From contig VBBS01000033.1 of the NCBI GenBank assembly GCA_005888745.1, positions 18,128 through 82,127 on the forward strand: a stretch of DNA of 64,000 bases, given 5' to 3'. Position 1 is the stretch's first letter. The number at the start of each line of letters is the position of its first letter. Origin of the DNA: Candidatus Bathyarchaeota archaeon (GTDB lineage Archaea > Thermoproteota > Bathyarchaeia > 40CM-2-53-6). The translations under genes were made by a program, and so were the position numbers. Under the pieces are notes generated by a model. That model was not told the DNA's origin and searched no databases. It saw only the letters and a program-made list of their open reading frames with translations. Below are positions 59,548-64,000 of this stretch, piece by piece.

Positions 59548-59624
59548 TTTGCACTTGATAACTCGTCCGGGTTTCCCTTTGAAGGATTTCTAACTGGATA
59601 ATTTATAGCCTTTCGATCACTCGA

Positions 59625-60353
59625 TTGATCCGAGATGCGTTGACAGTCACTGAGGTAAGACTGCTAACTGATGGCTTTTTCACGCTCGACAAGAGCTTTC
59701 TTGTATTCGGGAAATATCAAGGAACAAAGTACAAGGCGGCGCTCAAGCCACTGTTGATACGAACGGAAAAGGAGAACATCCTTGTGGACACCGGAATCGG
59801 AACGTTGCCACTGAAATACGAGAGGTTTCATGAAGTCATCAGAACCAAAGAAGAACAATTACGATTATCGCTGAAGAAAACAGGGCTAGAGCCTAGCGAC
59901 ATTACGCTGGTGGTGAACACTCATCTACACTTTGATCACTGCGGGAACAATCTTCTCTTTCCCAACGCAAAGTTTCTAGAACAAACGGATGAGATTCGCT
60001 ACGCCTTCTTCCCAGACCGCTTCATGCGAGTGAGCTACTTGCGGGAATTCTTCGATCTCGAAGGAGAATTCGTTCCACTGCGAGGAAGATACACTATTGA
60101 GGATGGGGTAGAGATTGTGCCGACGCCAGGGCATACGATCGGACATCAGTCTGTGATCGTGAAATGGAAGAACCGAAACCTCGTCTACGCAGGAGATGCA
60201 GCTCCTCTACCGGAAAACATCGAGAAACGGAACATCACTGGAATGATCTATAACACGTCACAGGGATTGGAATCAATTGACCTCTTACGAAGGATAGAGA
60301 ACCCGGTATACATCTACTCCCACGACAACGAACAGCTGAGAACTCCTGCCTAG
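59625..60353 (+). CDS. metallo-beta-lactamase-fold hydrolase
   Basis: VVNTHLHFDHCGNN, PTPGHTIGHQSV; TTG start. Confidence 0.88.
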   Translation: MIRDALTVTEVRLLTDGFFTLDKSFLVFGKYQGTKYKAALKPLLIRTEKENILVDTGIGTLPLKYERFHEVIRTKEEQLRLSLKKTGLEPSDITLVVNTHLHFDHCGNNLLFPNAKFLEQTDEIRYAFFPDRFMRVSYLREFFDLEGEFVPLRGRYTIEDGVEIVPTPGHTIGHQSVIVKWKNRNLVYAGDAAPLPENIEKRNITGMIYNTSQGLESIDLLRRIENPVYIYSHDNEQLRTPA

Positions 60354-60389
60354 ATCTCGCTGGTTCCAATCTTCAGAACTCGATACAGC

Positions 60390-61451
60390 CTATGACCAAC
60401 CTCTCGCAATCGCGCGCGAGTAGGCCTTCCAGTAAGGGTCCACGCTAGGATAGCGCAGGGACCGCTTCCCTTTACTCGTAGATCCTTTGCAACCTCGAAA
60501 CTTCGAAGTTAGCCTCCCCACAATCTGCGAAGGAATTCCCCGTGAAGACAATGTGGCCAATATCTTACCCGACTTGGCTGGTCTGGAAGCGATGATGAGG
60601 CTTCCCTCGCTCAAAGAGACCATCGGGTCAATCCCGAAAAGCTCGCACAACATCTGGGTTTCATCGCTGATCTGAATCTCTTCTAGATCCACTATCAAGC
60701 CGAGGTTGGATGCCGATGTCAACTCGATCATCCCGGCGATTACTCCACCTTCCGTCGCATCGTGCATTGCTGTGACGCCGCTTTGTCGGACCCCTACTGA
60801 TGATGCCGTTAGCGCATCTTCCACTGTACTCACTTTGTCGAGATAGTTCCACGCCTTGTCGAACAGTCTAGCGCCGAGGGCCTTTCTCACGCTCTGCGGA
60901 AATGTACGGGTTAAGACTGCGGTTGTCTCGATGGCCGCTCCCTTTGTTAATATGATGTCGTCTCCATCTCGAGCCATGCTTGATGTTACATACCGGTCAT
61001 CGGGACCCGTGGCCATCACGACGCCACCCCCAACGATCGTGTAGTCTATGCCCGCATATCTTCCTGTGTGGCCACCAATAATGGACAGTCCCAGCCTCTT
61101 GCATTCCCTGTGAAAAGACCTCCAATATTTTCCAAAGTTTAGGTCATTAAGGGTTGGTGGGAGATTGAAGTCAAAGAGTCCGTACTCTGGGGAGAATCCG
61201 CTCGTCGTGAGATCCGAGGCCAATAGATGAACTGACAGCCACGCTGATGCTTCTGGGCCTAGTGAAGGAATGTATGATAAAGGATCGGTGGTCGCTGCCA
61301 GTACCCGGCCACCACTGAGCCGAACAATCGAGTTGTCAACGCCGAATGAAGGGCCTATGATTATTTGCGATCGTGAAGCGCCCAAGGATCGATAGATTAC
61401 GGACTCTAGGATATTTCGCCCCGCTTTGCCAAGCCTGAGAGATCTGGGCAT
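60390..61451 (-). CDS. AIR synthase-related protein (HypE/ThiL-like fold)
   Basis: ATTDPLSYIPSLGPEASAWLSVHLLASDLTTSG, IIGGHTGRYAGIDYTIVGGGV, HDATEGGVIAGMIEL. Confidence 0.8.
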   Translation of the reverse strand: MPRSLRLGKAGRNILESVIYRSLGASRSQIIIGPSFGVDNSIVRLSGGRVLAATTDPLSYIPSLGPEASAWLSVHLLASDLTTSGFSPEYGLFDFNLPPTLNDLNFGKYWRSFHRECKRLGLSIIGGHTGRYAGIDYTIVGGGVVMATGPDDRYVTSSMARDGDDIILTKGAAIETTAVLTRTFPQSVRKALGARLFDKAWNYLDKVSTVEDALTASSVGVRQSGVTAMHDATEGGVIAGMIELTSASNLGLIVDLEEIQISDETQMLCELFGIDPMVSLSEGSLIIASRPAKSGKILATLSSRGIPSQIVGRLTSKFRGCKGSTSKGKRSLRYPSVDPYWKAYSRAIARGWS

Positions 61452-61461
61452 AGGGCAGGGC

Positions 61462-62127
61462 CTAATCGAAATGCTGGACGCGAAATGCCCTCTGTGCAGC
61501 CACGACGAGTATCAGAGCAACAGGTATCCAAGCTAGGTCAATGAGCGTCGCGAAGTCGAAGGATGCGAGCCAAAAACCTTGGACCAATCCGGAGGAGCTG
61601 CAGCCTGGTTGAGTGCAGTAAAACGCGGTAAACGAGTAAATTGGCCAGTCGATGAGAAAGAAGGCAACGGTCTCATAGACGGTCGCGAGGGCCATTCCGA
61701 AAGCCAGAAGATGTCTTGTTTTTTCTCTAAATCTGTGAGCAATTAGAACCTCGGGTGCTCTCGCTAATACTATTCCTGGAATGAAGGTCAATGCCCAAGT
61801 GGAAGGGGCCTCGCCAAAGACGAAAATGTTGATAGTCTCACCAATCGCTGAACCGATTGCCGTCGACCAGAGGCTGACTTTACGAGAAAACAGAACAGCG
61901 ATGGCAAGATAGAAGGGAGGTGCAGCCGTAATTTCTCCCAGCGGGTAGGGAAGTGTGAAACCAAACAGGACATTAGATATGATCGTTCCAACGGCCACTA
62001 GCGCCGAAAAGGCACCAATCCTCGCTATGTCCAGCACTGGATTATTTGGATGAGTGTCTCTCTGAGAGGTACCAGATGCTGATGGCGCCAGTGAATTCTG
62101 TACCGAACCATGTCGACGTTGGTTCAT
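61462..62127 (-). CDS. ECF transporter S component-like membrane protein, TPP-riboswitch controlled
   Basis: about 6 TM segments, GAFSALVAVGTIISN...LGEITAAPPFYLAIAVLF...IGSAIGETINIFVFG; strong SD AAGGAG. Confidence 0.75.
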   Translation of the reverse strand: MNQRRHGSVQNSLAPSASGTSQRDTHPNNPVLDIARIGAFSALVAVGTIISNVLFGFTLPYPLGEITAAPPFYLAIAVLFSRKVSLWSTAIGSAIGETINIFVFGEAPSTWALTFIPGIVLARAPEVLIAHRFREKTRHLLAFGMALATVYETVAFFLIDWPIYSFTAFYCTQPGCSSSGLVQGFWLASFDFATLIDLAWIPVALILVVAAQRAFRVQHFD

Positions 62128-62175
62128 TTTTTCTCCTTATTGTGGGAGCGAGAAGACAGGCAGGAATCAGGCTTC

Positions 62176-62272
62176 GTATCGTCCCTCCGCCGGCATTACC
62201 CGGATCAGGTTCAAAGGGTCGATGGCAAGCGAAGCCATCCTCTCAGCCGGGTTTATCCCAGCTCCCCGTTGA
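62176..62272 (-). promoter_or_regulatory. TPP (THI element) riboswitch
   Basis: Minus strand ACGGGGAGCTGGGATAAACCCGGCTGAGAGGATGGCTTCGCTTGCCATCGACCCTTTGAACCTGATCCGGGTAATGCCGGCGGAGGGA matches the conserved aptamer core. Confidence 0.95.
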
Positions 62273-62291
62273 CAGAGAATAGAAGTGGCTG

Positions 62292-62300
62292 CGTATTTAA
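62292..62300 (-). promoter_or_regulatory. archaeal TATA box (TTAAATAC) for riboswitch operon
   Basis: Minus-strand GCTTAAATACGC about 20-28 nt upstream of the aptamer 5' end. Confidence 0.6.
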
Positions 62301-62314
62301 GCGCTGGCCGAAGG

Positions 62315-62719
62315 TCAGTCGGTTTCTTTGAAGAAATAGCGCGGCCAGTGAGGCCAACTGGTCTCTTGAGACTTGGGGCTAAAATCGACTTCGAGCTCCA
62401 TACCGATCTTCAAAGATTCCAGTCGCGAAGTTCGTATAATGCTAGGCAACTTGACTCCTTCTTCCATGTCGACTATTCCTACCGCGTATGGAGTCATGTG
62501 TTTGAATTGCGGGGGTGAGACGTGGACAATAGTGTACGTTACGAGCTTGCCTTTGGTTCCGAGCTGGACCCATTCAACCCTTGAGGATCGACATTTCGGG
62601 CATATGGCCCTAGGTGGGACCATGATGTGTTTGCAGCGAACGCACCTTACGGCCATCAGTTTTCGATCCGCGCACTGTCGATAGAACTCTTCGATTGTAG
62701 GGGGTGGGAGCTCGCTCAA
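62315..62719 (-). CDS. DUF35-type zinc-ribbon/OB-fold protein
   Basis: AVRCVRCKHIMVPPRAICPKCRSSRVEWVQLGTKGKLVTYTIVHV. Confidence 0.92.
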   Translation of the reverse strand: MSELPPPTIEEFYRQCADRKLMAVRCVRCKHIMVPPRAICPKCRSSRVEWVQLGTKGKLVTYTIVHVSPPQFKHMTPYAVGIVDMEEGVKLPSIIRTSRLESLKIGMELEVDFSPKSQETSWPHWPRYFFKETD

Positions 62720-62722
62720 TTC

Positions 62723-63907
62723 TCAAGCACTCCTCAAGATGTGAACCACGCCTGTGGCGCCGGACCCGCCTAGGTTGTGGGCGAGAGCAATCTCGGCATC
62801 CTCGACCTGTCTCCTGTCAGCCTGTCCCGTCAGTTGGAGATATAGCTCGTGGATCTGGGCTGTTCCGGTGGCGCCTACCGGGTGCCCTTTCGACTTCAGA
62901 CCGCCACTCGTGTTTATCGGAATGGTGCCGCCAATCTTCGACGCACCACTCTCCACGAACTTGCCTCCTTGGCCAGGCCTGCAGAAACCCAAGTCCTCAC
63001 AAGCGATTATCTCTGCTATCGTGAAGCAATCGTGGACCTCTGCAACGTCGATGTCCTTCGCCTTTACATCCGCCATCCTGTAGGCCTCCTGAGCGGCTTG
63101 TTTTGCTGCACTGATAGTCGTGAGGCTATCACGTTCGTGCAGACAGAATGTGTCCTGAGACTGTCCCGAGCCGATAATGTGGACATAGTTGTCGCTGAGC
63201 TTCTTCGCAAGCTTCGGGGAGGTCAGGATGAGACAGCTGGCTCCGTCTGTTATGAGGGAACAGTCGTACAGTTTGAGAGGCCAGGCGACCATACGAGATT
63301 TCATGACCTCATCGAGGGTCACTTCCTTTTGCATGTGGGCCTTGGGGTTCAGTGAGCCGTTCTTGTGGTTCTTCACCGCCACAGCAGCCATTTGTTCCTC
63401 GGTCGTGCCATAATCATTCATGTGGACGGTTGCCATGAGGGCGAAGAGCCCTGGGAATGTCATGCCGTTCCACTGTTCGAAGGGGTAGTCTGACGCTGTC
63501 GCCAGTATTCCCGTAACCTCTGGCGTCGGCTGATTCGTCATTTTTTCCACGCCCCCAACCAATACAATGTCATAGAGGCCGGACTTGATCGCCATTATCC
63601 CGCAGCGAAGAGCTGATCCTGAAGACGCGCAAGCGTTTTCGATCCTCGTTGCAGGCGCCGGCAGCAGGCCCGCCCAGCTCGCAGCTATCGGAGCATCATG
63701 CGCTTGGTGCTCGTAGGCTTCACTCATCTGGCCGATGAACGCGGCTTTGATATCTTTGCCCGGGTCTAGATCCTCGACCCTGTGAAACGCTTCTAGGGCT
63801 GCCTCTGCAAACAGCTCACGGGCATAGACGCCTTCCCGCCGGCCAAACTTGGAGAGGCCTGCGGAAATTATTGTAGCCAGCGGCTTGACCCGACGCGGGC
63901 GACGCAA
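62723..63907 (-). CDS. acetyl-CoA acetyltransferase (thiolase)
   Basis: NACASSGSALRCGIMAIKSG, EVHDCFTIAEIIACEDLGF, NTSGGLKSKGHPVGATG. Confidence 0.93.
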   Translation of the reverse strand: MRRPRRVKPLATIISAGLSKFGRREGVYARELFAEAALEAFHRVEDLDPGKDIKAAFIGQMSEAYEHQAHDAPIAASWAGLLPAPATRIENACASSGSALRCGIMAIKSGLYDIVLVGGVEKMTNQPTPEVTGILATASDYPFEQWNGMTFPGLFALMATVHMNDYGTTEEQMAAVAVKNHKNGSLNPKAHMQKEVTLDEVMKSRMVAWPLKLYDCSLITDGASCLILTSPKLAKKLSDNYVHIIGSGQSQDTFCLHERDSLTTISAAKQAAQEAYRMADVKAKDIDVAEVHDCFTIAEIIACEDLGFCRPGQGGKFVESGASKIGGTIPINTSGGLKSKGHPVGATGTAQIHELYLQLTGQADRRQVEDAEIALAHNLGGSGATGVVHILRSA

Positions 63908-63973
63908 CTAAATCTAGAATCAAGGCGTGACTCTTCACTAAAATAGGCTTCCTTCGATTGGAAACGCCGAATT

Positions 63974-64000
63974 CGCCGCATCGTCTAGTCCAACCGGCAG
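63974..64000 (+). tRNA. possible 5' end of a tRNA truncated by the window edge
   Basis: CGCCGCA-TC-GTCT-AGTCCAACCGGCAG resembles acceptor plus D-arm of a tRNA-Glu-like gene; A/T-rich TAAAATA about 36 nt upstream. Confidence 0.35.

Noticed and set aside
62849-63355. 168-aa plus-strand ORF
   Set aside because: Antisense to an unmistakable thiolase.
1-64000. CRISPR array, prophage structural genes, rRNA operon
   Set aside because: No regularly spaced repeats, phage morphogenesis proteins or rRNA sequence were seen.

Overview
Gene-dense window of about 64 kb that reads as an archaeal chromosome: TFIIB, aIF1, S26e, RIO1-KH-Top6B-Top6A, archaeal pantoate kinase/phosphopantoate synthetase, archaeal-type ThrRS and ProRS, BHB-type tRNA introns, and frequent TTG/GTG starts. 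S26e suggests a TACK-type lineage, but this is inference. Most of the window is housekeeping: topA 3' end, agmatinase, DNA ligase plus a PriS-like protein, carbamate kinase, nucleotide-sugar and glycosylation genes, CoA biosynthesis, topoisomerase VI, EndoQ, aminoacyl-tRNA synthetases, acyl-CoA carboxylase with BirA, acetoacetyl-CoA synthetase, thiolase. The main unusual signals are: (1) a compact mobile-element-like locus at about 10.2-13.0 kb with two divergent related tyrosine-recombinase-like genes, GIY-YIG and HNH nuclease ORFs, bounded by paired TCCAA-N4-TTGGA palindromes; (2) a canonical TPP riboswitch driving an ECF S-component and an AIR-synthase-like gene; (3) a tRNA-Gln(CUG) that folds only if two introns are removed; (4) two conserved genes (birA, pfkB-like) whose natural start aligns with CTG; (5) several frameshifted or decayed ORFs; (6) small ORFs below the 60-aa ORF-track cutoff. 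No CRISPR array or rRNA was seen. All assignments are from reading the sequence and from family knowledge; no database search was run.
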